From contig CAMRHE010000018.1 in the NCBI GenBank assembly GCA_947044405.1, positions 124,001 to 188,000 on the forward strand: a DNA stretch of 64,000 nt, in the 5' to 3' direction. The notes beneath the pieces were generated by a model. That model had not been told where the DNA came from and ran no database searches. It saw nothing but the letters and a program-made list of their open reading frames with translations. The DNA comes from Leptodactylus fallax. Taxonomy: Eukaryota; Chordata; Amphibia; Anura; Leptodactylidae. Both the position numbers and the translations under genes were made by a program. This document shows positions 9,442-20,000 of the stretch, in pieces (the first letter of the stretch is position 1; every line of letters starts with the position of its first letter).

Positions 9442-12037
9442 TCGGCTAAATCTGTATTTTTCAAATCTGACATATTACTTTATACTTGAAAAAATGTTAT
9501 AATCCTTCTACTTATTGAAGTAAATCTGAGATTGTTTTCTCATGACACAATATTCATAATAATATGGTTTTGGTGGGCCCTTGGGTGACAGAGTCTCAGT
9601 GCACCTCCTGTCAGTCATGGTAAGTGACACAATCTGTTACATCCATTGAGTGCTGGGATTCATATAGAACATCATATCTGCTTTTTCTGTGCTGACTTTA
9701 TCTTTCGCTTAAACCAATAAAAAAACAAGAGAGAGGAAAGTTTCCTTCTTGTTTTTAACATTGCAGCGAATAGTGGTGGTTGCAAATGGAGGGTGCTCCA
9801 TCTGCATCTGTCAGAGCAACAACCTGAAAAGTATGAACCTAGCCTTACTTATACAGTAATGTAAGCAGTGGTTGGATGTATACATCAATACTATTATCAT
9901 ACATATAAAACATTAACTGTACTCTCAATATACCTTTTAACAAAACTTTAATGCAAAAAAACAAAACAAAACACAATTTAAGGCTCTGTTAACATCTGCA
10001 TCTTGGCTTGTGTTATAAATACAGATCACAGCATAGTGTTGGCTTCGTCTCATGGCAGAAACCACCTTTACCCAACAGGACCCATTGACTTACAGTGGGG
10101 TCTGTTGAGTTTTATCATTTCACGCTTTTACACTGGATATTTGTTGCAATGATTCCACATTTCACTTATAGATATACACACTCACTAATATGACACAGCT
10201 GTGTAACAAGATTGAGGTACTACAAGTCCCAGTGCTTAAAAAAATGCACAGTGGACTAACTTATAAACTTGATTAAAATTTTGACTAGTTATCTATCGCT
10301 CATCTGTCGGCCACTCATGTACCAGCTCTGCAGTGTTTGTGCTACAAGTTTAGCAAGGCAGGATACTGACTGTATGGCTGTTTTGTTATTAAAATGGATG
10401 ATTTCAGTTACTGGCTGAGCATTGGGCCCCTTTGAGCCCAGTGGGATCCGACAGCTGCCTGTGTTTTCAGGTTACTGATACTGGCCCTGTGCAAAATTTT
10501 AGCAATGTCAAGAATTTTGGTGCATTGTTTGGTGCACAATTTTGCATATTAACCCCGCCCCCTTTTCAACAAGCCCTGCCCACCTATTGGACAAGGCATT
10601 AGAAAGTATCTAAAACACATAGAAAATGAGGTATAAAGCATGTACACCAGTTTTTTTTTAAGCAAATAATGCCAGAATTCTGGTGCATTTTTATTAGTTT
10701 ATCTGTCCCACTATGTCTATTTTATTTTAGCAGAACGTTTTTAGCTCCTTTAGGATGCAACAGCTGACATTAGCACATAGTGACTTTTTCAATTTTCATT
10801 TTTCCCAAATGGTTTCTGTAGTTCATTATGATATGGAAAAGCTAGAAATATCGACATTTTAAAGATGTTTTTTTTTTTTTTTTTTTTTTTTTAAACACAA
10901 AACCAGTTTACAAACTGATGTTGGGAGCCTGAGGGCTTGCTTGTTGCATGGTAAGCTACAATTTCTTCTAGGTATATATGATTTTTTAAATCACTTTTTA
11001 TTCTCTTATTCCAGAGAGGTAAGGTGACCTGTAAACAATTGTCGCATTGCATTTTTTTTTTTTTAAATGACATTCACTGTATGGAATAAATAAAATTCTC
11101 TCTCAATAATTTGGACTTTCACACACATGCTGATAGCAATTATTTTGATTATTGTATTTATACAGAAAATGAGAAAAGGTTTGTTTATTTTTATATTTTT
11201 TAAATTGTTTTCTGACTTAACTTTTTTATATTTTAGTCCCACAAAAGAAGAGCACTTGAACTTGCAATCTATACTATAGTTCTGTATTGCAGTATATTGT
11301 ACATTTTACTAGAAGCCTGTACACTCTCTGCGAACAAATAGTCATCCATATATGGCAATCTGGAAGAAGCTGTTAGGGCTTTAGGCAGTTATGGCAACCC
11401 TTCAGCATCCCACACTAGCCAAGGAGGGAGAAGTGGGAAACAGTATTGATAATGGCATTTAAGGGGTTAAACTGCCAGAATCAGCGTGAGAGCTGGAACC
11501 CAGCAGCGATGTAGAAGGCACTGATTCTGTGCCTGCTGCATCTCAGTGTCATACTAATATGGCAACTAAGCATGAACTATACATGCTATCTAACAGTACA
11601 GCGCTTAGCATAAAGGTCATTTCACTTGAGGAATTCCTTCAACCTAAATGTCTGAAAATGCTCCTGATATACAGTACAGTATGCATCTAACATGCTGAGA
11701 GTTCTATTAGTCTGATGTATGCCTTCTTATTAGTGCTGCAGTATCTGGATATCCTGCCGTTCTACTGAACCAAGTTTATATCATTGTAAAAATATGTAGG
11801 GTTTGGGGCCTCAGGTTTCTTTTGGTAATATTTTATTACATTTTTAATTCTAAAAGTGACAGTAAAATATTTTTGTATGATTGGAATAAAATTGTGGCAA
11901 AATCACAAAAAAAATGTAAAAAAAAAGTCCAAACCTTTCATTTGAGCAGTGTTTCCTTGTTTCCAGTGACTAAAAAGAAGAGAAATGGTCCCCAAAAACC
12001 ATGTAAACCCTGACACACTTGTTTAACCAAAACTTAC
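9442..12037. other. Intronic DNA; exon for the catalytic motif not found here
   Basis: AT-rich sequence with T runs at 10869-10892 and 11051-11064. I looked on the minus strand for the CKSAKDR-coding exon that must follow 12038-12150 and did not see it. No other feature is supported. Confidence 0.45.
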
Positions 12038-12150
12038 TGTAGCTGCCATCCACATGATTTCTACATTCTTCCTTTTTTTGGCATGAGTGTTTTGGTGAAG
12101 ATTTTCAATGAGCTCCTTTAGATCACTTTGTTCCTGGAACAACTGTGGAC
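12038..12150 (-). CDS. INPP4B: INPP4B exon H (37 codons; last visible exon)
   Basis: The acceptor is TTATTTATAG|GTCCAC and the donor GCTACA|GTAAGTTTTGG. The leading GT completes a Cys codon begun by T of the previous exon. The exon reads [20 protein letters not shown] and ends [14 protein letters not shown] in phase 0. In the family this segment leads directly into the catalytic loop with the CX5R motif, which must be in the next exon. That exon was not found between 1 and 12037. The basic KKRK cluster followed by NVEIMW is a strong family signature. Confidence 0.92.
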
Positions 12151-12391
12151 CTATAAATAATAAATGGAGATATAAGCCACAGATTTAGTGTCTGCAACTC
12201 TGAATATTAGGCTATGAACACTTTAATGAGAGCAACCTAATGTTACGACAAACTGTAATACAACTCTATGTCAGAAATCAAATTTGTAGAAAAACTTGTA
12301 ATACCAGTCTTATGTTTACAGGCCTATTGCTGATTTGTCAGGACAACATGCGCCCAGTAGGAGGGATGTGGTAAGACTAGCATTTCATATA

Positions 12392-13944
12392 CAGTGGGGA
12401 AAAAAAAAGTATTTAGTCAGCCACCAATTGTGCAAGTTCTCCCACTTAAAAAGATGAGAGAGGCCTGTAATTGTCATCATAGGTAGACCTCAACTATGAG
12501 AGACAAAATGAGAAAACATATCTAGAAAATCACATTGTCTGATTTTTAAAGAATTTATTTGCAAATTATGGTGGAAAATAAGTATTTGGTCAATAACAAA
12601 AGTTCATCTCAATACTTTGTTATATATCCTTTGTTGGCAATGACAGAGGTCAAACATTTTCTGTAAGTCTTCACAAGGTTGGCACACACTGTTGCTGGTA
12701 TGGTGGCCCATTCCTCCATGCAGATCTCCTCTAGAGCAGTGATGTTTTGGGCCTGCGCTGGGCAACACGGACTTTCAGCTCCCTCCAAAGGTTTTCTATG
12801 GGGTTGAGATCTGGAGACTGGATAGGCCACTCCAGGACCTTGAAATGCTTCTTAAGAGCCACTCCTTCATTGCCCTGGCGGTCTGCTTGGGATCATTGTC
12901 ATGCTGAAAGACCCAGCCACGTTTTATCTTCAATGCCGTTGCTGATGGAAGGAGGTTTGCACTCAAAATCTCATGATACATGGCCCCATTCATTCTTTCT
13001 TGTACACGGATTAGTCGTCCTGATCCCTTTGCAGAGAAACAGCCCCAAAGCATGATGTTGCCCCCCCCCATGCTTCACAGTAGGTATGGTGTTCTTTGGA
13101 TGTAACTCAGCATTCACTCTCCTCTAAACACGACGAGTTGTGTTTCTACCAAACAGTTCTACTTTGGTTTCATCTGACCATATGACATTCTCCCAATACT
13201 CCTCTGGAACATCCAAATGCTCTCTAGAAAACTTCAGACAGGCCCAGATATGTACTGGCTTAAGCAGGGGGACACGTCTGGCACTGCAGGATCTGAGTCC
13301 CTGGTGGCGTAGTGTGTTACTGACGGTAGCCTTTGTTACGTTAGTCCCAGCTTTCTCCAGGTCATTCACTAGGTCCCCCCGTGTGGTTCTGGGATTTTTG
13401 GTCACCGTTCTTGTGATCATTTTGACCCCACGGGGTGAGATCTTGTGTGGAGCCCCTGATCGAGGGAGATTATCAGTGGTCTTGTATGTCTTCCATTTTC
13501 TAATTATTGCTCCCACAGTTGATTTCTTCACACCAAGCTGCTTGCCTATTGCAGATTCAATCTTCCCAGCCTGATGCAGGTCTACAATTTTGTTTCTGGT
13601 GTCCTTCCACAGCTCTTTGGTCTTCACCATAGTGGAGTTTGGAGTTTGACTGTTTGAGGTTTTGGACAGGTGTCTTTTATACTGATAATGTCAAACAGGT
13701 GCCATTACTACAGGTAATGAGTGGAGGACAGAGGAGCCTCTTAAAGAAGAAGTTTCAGGTCTGTGAGAGCCAGAAATCTTGCTTGTTTGTAGGTGACCAA
13801 ATACTTATTTTCCACCATAATTTGCAAATAAATTCTTAAAAAAAAACCAGACAATGTGATTTTCTGGATTTGTTTTCTCATTTTGTCTCTCATAGTTGAG
13901 GTCTACCTATGATGTCAATTACAGGCCTCTCATCTTTTTAAGTG
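12392..13944 (-). mobile_element. Tc1-like transposon, right end truncated
   Basis: The left terminus begins TA|CAGTGGGGAAAA and has the IR/DR layout: GTATTTAGTCAGCCACC outside and AAGTATTTGGTCAATAAC inside (12580). The right side mirrors it (CAAATACTTATTTTCCACC near 13799; TTTGTCTCTCATAGTTGAGG near 13883) but stops after TTTTAAGTG. About 51 bp corresponding to 12392-12442 are therefore missing. The transposase is on the minus strand and broken. This type is widespread in fish and frogs. Confidence 0.88.
12609..13630 (-). pseudogene. Tc1-like transposase, broken
   Basis: It starts ATG at 13630 with [20 protein letters not shown], the N-terminal helix-turn-helix region, continues through the GSGAP-like linker ([14 protein letters not shown]), and reaches the first catalytic Asp in [15 protein letters not shown] at 13124 replaces a Trp codon. 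A run of nine C on plus (13061-13069) adds one base relative to the frame that gives [15 protein letters not shown]. The second Asp lies in [11 protein letters not shown] further frame change near 12840 follows EWLL, and another precedes [17 protein letters not shown]. The end ANKGYITKY is typical of the family. No functional protein can be made. Confidence 0.88.
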
Positions 13945-16067
13945 TACAGTCTGAATCTAAGCATAAGATGGCACCTAATTTATTAAGGGGTGCAGGGCTT
14001 GTAATACATTTGACACATTTTCACCTATCAGTGTGCTACAGAAGCAAATCTATGCTAGTTATGAGCTGGTGTAGATTTGTGCTAGAATTTATCCTCTTTT
14101 CTGACATATAATAAAATACTGAGGAGCATCTTAAATACTAGGACAACTTAACATAAACAGAATATACAGTCAGAGATTTAGTCTTCTAGGAGGTGACTAA
14201 AATGGTTGAAAACTTGCACATGTGACCAAAAAAAAAAAAAAGCTCCTAAATTTCTAGACTTTTAGCATTTACCATGGCTAGATCAGTCAATCTGGATGCC
14301 GTGTATCCTGGTTCTCTTTTTTGACCTAAACAAAAATTGTTAAAAATGCCAACAAAAGTGCCACGAAAAAGTAGCAAAACACAGTGTGTGAACCCGGCCT
14401 AATGCTTCAAAGCTCTGTATTACACGCTTTCTAACGTCTCTCTGCTTGACATAAATGTGTTAAATAGAACGCAATTCATACAATGCTGCTTTCTGAAATT
14501 ATATTTTAAGAATTGTTCTCAACATAACATGTCATACATTAATGTTCTTTTTCTGAAATGTTCAAGAGAGGCAAAAGCTTTTTGCAAACCATCCACTTCA
14601 TATTGAAATGAGATCATGTATTTCTGTACCAGGAGCATTCAGACTGTCACAACACTTCATTTTTACTGATCACCACACGACCCTTAAATGGGAAATACAG
14701 ATGGTTCATGCATTTTCAGCTATTATCATAATAAAATTATTTCCACAATATACATGAATATTATGTTTGCATTTAATGTCAGCTGTCAGTCATTCTATCA
14801 TTAATCACTATATGCACAGGCACCTACTTAGTTGTATAAGGATTGTACTTGCACAGTAAGTCTACATTCACACGGCAGTGAATAATGGGGAATAATCATC
14901 ACATGACAGCATTCATTTCAATGTCAGTGAATGGGGGCTATTCGCATGACTGTTATTTTTGACGGTCCGTCCTATTTTTGGCTGTTTTCACATATACTTC
15001 CATACAGTAAAATATGTGGAGGATCTGGGAAAACGGGTGCCCCTCGGGTGCAAGATGGTCGTAAAAAAATGGGTGTTTTTCACCTCTTTGGTGTGCATGG
15101 AGTCTATGCAGCTAAATACTAAGATGCTGCACAGGATGTGTGTACTTATCCCTAACTAAAAGATGCTGCAGTTTATTTCTCTCTTCAATTTATCATCACT
15201 TTATCCTACAACACCCCTCCCAAACAAACCTGATTGATGATTGTATGATAAGGAGTAAGTGTTTGGCTGTGACTGACAGCCACAAACCTGGCTGTTTAAC
15301 CCTTAAAGAACCTATTGTGAGGGTTCACTTTGTCCTGTCCCTGTCAGGCCTAGCAACACAGTTTCTGGAAAAGACAGAGATCCTGACAGCCCTGGTGCTA
15401 ATAAAAGCATCCAAGGCTGTCTAGTGATAATCTTTCTTATAACATACACTATGTTTGCACTAATGGATGAGACCTGTGCATGTTAGACACACTTACTAAC
15501 TCTCAGAAGATCTGGGAGGCTTCGAAAAGCAGTATCTGTGACTTATGGACTTTACACGCCAGTCACGTCAGAAAAGGAGGTTTGGCCAGCAGATGTAGCC
15601 TTGAAAGGGGTTGTGGTGATATATAAAAAAGTGGGCTTGAACATCTCGTAAGTGTGCTATGCGCACCGTTCTCCTAGAACTCAACAGCAAAATGATGGCA
15701 AGTATGATGGTAGATGGACAGGTAATGTACTGTCATAGACATACCAGTACAAGCTTAAAAGAAACTTGTTGAAAGTAAAAGTCCACTATTGGGGCTAAAA
15801 TAAATGATTAAAAATCATATGATAATGCAGAAATTAAAATACTATTTTTTTAGTAAATAAAATTTACTAAAAAAATCACATAAACAAACTGAATACATTT
15901 ATCATATCCCCCATCTTATCTTTACCTGTACAATAAAGGAATCCTCGATCAATATAACATTATAAAAGACAACAGAGGAATTGCTTTATAAACTTACTAA
16001 AAATTTATAGTCAAACAGTACCATATATTCACCAGCAAAGTATTTCTAGAAAATATAAAACCTGGTT
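13945..16067. other. Intronic DNA without recognised genes
   Basis: A small GTTCACAC-type edge occurs near 14386-14400 (GTGTGTGAACCCGGCCTAA). There is also an AT-rich direct/inverted repeat at 15840-15875 (TTTTTAGTAAAT / ATTTACTAAAAA). No exon was found. Confidence 0.4.
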
Positions 16068-16171
16068 TGGAAATCGCAGCGTGTCCGCTGTGTGTATTTT
16101 TCCGCAATGTGTGGGACTATAAAATGCTGTGTTTTTTCTGCAGCGTTTCCGCCACATGGGCTCCGGCCTTA
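16068..16171. repeat. Foldback GCG-type MITE fragment
   Basis: AAATCGCAGCGTGTCCGC, TTTCCGCAATGTGTGGG and GCAGCGTTTCCGCCACATGG match words of the 1-240 and 9121-9441 repeats. It is about 104 bp and incomplete. Confidence 0.45.
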
Positions 16172-16275
16172 AGCTGTTTAAGAAATTGTTTACTTTCAAC
16201 TACTGTTTTCTTTTCTACCACTTGATAAATCTCTGTTTAATAAAAGGAGTATACATTTTTACTTTCTATTGTACT

Positions 16276-16649
16276 TGTCATGTCCCAGGACTTGGTTTAA
16301 TTCACTGACATGTATCTGTGATACTGTTTGTCTTTGTAGTTTGTCCCTTTTCTCTCTCTGTATCCTTAGTTGTGATGCTGTAGCTCCTCCTCTCTGTTCC
16401 TCAGTTTAGTTTCACTTCTTTGTAAGCAACATGTCTGCTCAGCTCCTGGTATTTCATCATTTTTCACCTACTGCTGTATGAGGTTTTACAAGATTTACCT
16501 GGATTAAAGCATCTGGAATCTTATCTACGCCTCCTCAGTTGAGTTGAACACTATCTGATAAATATCTTGGTGTAAATTGCTGGTTAGCATAGAGACTACA
16601 GGACACTCTCACAACCTCACACTTGCAGCCAAGCTATTGAGTCAGAACA
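16276..16649 (+). repeat. BEL/Pao 5' LTR
   Basis: Starts TGTCATGTCCCAGGACTTGG and ends GTCAGAACA. Read against 22096-22469 with a constant offset of 5820 it is identical. ATTAAA at 16503-16508 is a possible polyadenylation signal. I did not recognise the tRNA for a primer-binding site just downstream (16650 on). Confidence 0.96.
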
Positions 16650-16861
16650 GTGAAAAATGATGCATAAAGACTGCCAGATACGGCTGTAAGACAGTTCACC
16701 AACTTCTGACATACAGTCAGTCACAGCAAGTTACCTGAAGCCAGAAGGAATCAGCATTGCGTAAGTTGCATCTGCAGCTCAGACTCCCTCAGCATAAGAA
16801 GATTCTAGCAAGCAGCCATCTCACTCCAGCAAAGTTATATTTATCCTGTTTGAGTTGCATC

Positions 16862-16999
16862 ATGGCTGAAGGGCACCCTGAAGCACAAGGTAGCATGGAC
16901 CTCAGTCTGCAGCCCAGTGAGAAGGCTAGACGCTCAATTAAACAGGTTAGAGACAATCTAGAAGGTTTAAAGCATGAACTTTCCTGTGAACTCTCATAA
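16862..16999 (+). pseudogene. Upstream gag-frame segment ended by TAA
   Basis: ATG at 16862 opens 45 codons (MAEGHPEAQGSMDLSL, then a basic helix SEKARRSIKQVRDNLEGL) and stops at TAA 16997-16999. The main gag-pol ATG at 17024 is in the same frame with no further stop between them. This may be the true gag N-terminus cut by a nonsense change, or a short leader frame. The charged helix and the shared frame favour the first reading, but only a comparison with other copies can decide. Confidence 0.55.
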
Positions 17000-17023
17000 T
17001 GGTGGCGGAAAATACAGACTAAG

Positions 17024-20000
17024 ATGTCTGCCAAGTGCTTGCCTGCATACCATGTATCACCACTAGAGGGAGCTCTGCGACAGCTTTGTGCTATGCATGG
17101 ACATTATAAAATGAAAGCTGAGGACTATGAAAGCATATTGAGGAAATTTCATACAGACGATTCTTTAGCTGAATTGCAAAGCTTCCAGCATCTCAATTCA
17201 GAACGAGACAGCTTAGTACATGAAACTAAGTTAAGGACAGAGGCAAGAATTGCGCAACTGCAGGAAATGGCATCCCACGTTTCTGAGTCTACCAAGCGTT
17301 CAAAGCGTACATCTAAGTCACGTTCCTCAAAATCTTCCACACTCAGTGAGCAACTTATAAAAGCACGTGCAGAGGCGGAAGCTACTAAGATACAGGCAGC
17401 CTTTGCACAACAGAAAGCAGAGATGGAAGCTAATGCAGCAGCGATGGAAGCTAAGGCAGCTCAACAGAAAGCAGCGATGGAAGCTAAGGCAGCTCAACAA
17501 AAAGCAGAAATGGAAGCTAATGCAGCAGCAATGGAAGCTAATGCAGCTCAAAAAAGGGCAGAACTAGAAGCTCTAGAGAAACAGTATGAGCACGCTGCAG
17601 CCATGGCAAGGTTAAGTATTTTAGAACAGGCCATCAGTGGAAGTGAAAGTGACAGCACCAGTTTGTGTGATGTGGAAGCAGAGGATCCCCTTAAGCGCAC
17701 AAGAGACTATGTACTAAGCCAAAGCAGTGAATCCCTATTTGCCACAAATGTTCCTGTCAGGGACAACATTTCTCCTGAGCAACAGGGCACAGTATCTTCT
17801 GCAGCACACCGCATTCAAGGTCAGTACAATGCCCTGCCTGTCCAGCATCCAGTTTCTTCTTCCTTCATGGATTCCCAAAGCCTTGCACCTCAGCAAATGC
17901 AATATACTGATACTCAGGTAAACACCAATGTGACACCATACCACCAGACTGCAAACAACCGTCCAGTCTCACATCCATATGTGGCTAAACCTATGGACTT
18001 TAAGCAAGCTCCTAGGCTGAATGCCTACGCAGCCCCTACGCTACCTACCTCTGTTAACCAGAACCCCACTAGCAACGTAATCACCGCTACTCAGCCAGCA
18101 ACTCAATATTTAAAGTCAGAGAGAACAGACATGTCAGAGTTTGCAAGGTACATGGTTCGCCGTGAGCTTACTAAGACTGGACTCACAAGGTTCGATGACC
18201 AACCTGAGAACTACAGAGGCTGGAAATGTGCCTTCAAAACTGCAATTAGTGACCTTGGCATTACTGCAGCTGAAGAATTAGATTTGCTTATCCGGTGGCT
18301 TGGCCCACAGTCCACAGAACGTGCTAAAAGACTCAGATCCGTCCACATTTACAACCCCATAGCAGGCCTTACCGCTGCTTGGGAAAGACTGGAGAAAACC
18401 TATGGCAGTCCTGAAGCAATAGAGAATGCTCTGTTCAAACGGTTGCAAGGGTTTCCAAAGATATCTGGTAAGGATCATCAGAAATTTCAAGAACTTAGTG
18501 ACCTACTCATGGAGCTCCTACTGGCTAAGGCGGACACTCTCCTACCGGGCCTCAGTTACCTGGACACTGCTCGTGGGGTAAACCCGATAGTCTCCAAGTT
18601 GCCATATAATATTCAAGAAAGGTGGACCACTGTTGGGTCAAGATACAAAAATGAGAATCAAGTCTCCTTTCCTCCATTTTCCTACTTCTGTGAGTTTATC
18701 AAGAACATTGCAGAATCCAAGAATGACCCAAGCTTTTCCTATGGGGATCCCAGTGTTCCTGGTTCACCTCCTATTAAGTATGACAGCTCACATTCTAACT
18801 ACAGAAACCGCAGAGGCCCAGTTTCGGTGAAAAAGACTGATATTCTTCCTATACCTACATCAGCACCAGAAGAAAGCAGTTGCAACAGCAACCAAGACGA
18901 AAAGGTAGAAAATCCTAACCGTCTGTGTCCTATTCACAAGAAGCCTCATCCCCTCAAGAAGTGTATTGGCTTCAGGAGGAAACCAATCCAGGAACGTAGA
19001 GAGCTTCTAAAGAAACTAGGGATATGTTTCAAATGTTGTTCCTCTACTGAACATGTTGCTAGAGACTGTAAAATTGCTATTAAGTGTATAGAGTGTGGCA
19101 GTGAGAACCATGTACAAGCTCTTCATCCATCCCAGCCTAGTGCCACACCACCTAGAGGTTCCCCTTCCCCAACTAAGCATGGCGGGGAGAACACAGATCA
19201 AGCAGCAAATACTACCACAGTATCTTCTTCATGTACAGAAGTCTGCGGAGAAGACCTTTGTGACAAGTCCTGTGCAAGGATATGCCTAGTCAATATATAC
19301 CCCAAGGGCCAACCAGAAAGGGCTCTGAGGGTGTACGTCATCTTGGACAACCAGAGCAACCACTCACTTGCAAGGTCAGAACTCTTTGATCTGTTTAACT
19401 TAAAGGGTGATACTTATCCGTATACCTTGGGTACTTGTAGTGGCATATCAGAGGTTTCTGGAAGAAGGGCCAGTGGTCTCGTAATAGCTTCTCTCAAGGG
19501 CAATTTGGAGATACCTTTGCCCACACTTGTTGAGTGCAACCAGATACCATCAAACAGAGAAGAGATACCCACACCAGAGGCGGCTTTCCAGCACCCTCAT
19601 CTAAGGGCTATAGCCAGTGAAATACCATCCCTTGACAAAAATGCAGACATTCTACTTCTGCTAGGTAGAGACATTCTCAGACTGCACAAAATACGCCAGC
19701 AAATTAATGGACCACATGATGCACCATTTGCCCAGCGCCTTGATCTAGGATGGGTAATCATTGGCAACGTCTGCATAGGTAGGATGAAAAGGCCCACCAA
19801 TATTTCTTCATTTAAGACGCATATGTTACCAAATGGTCGCAGCACTTGTTTTCAGCCATGTCCACATCACTACCAAGTGAAAGAGAAGATAAGCAATAGT
19901 AAGTGGCTACATAATCACCGAGACAACGTGAATACTTTCCTGCCTGGGGACGACACCCTTGCATTAACAGTGTTCAATACAACAAGTGATGACAACAAGC

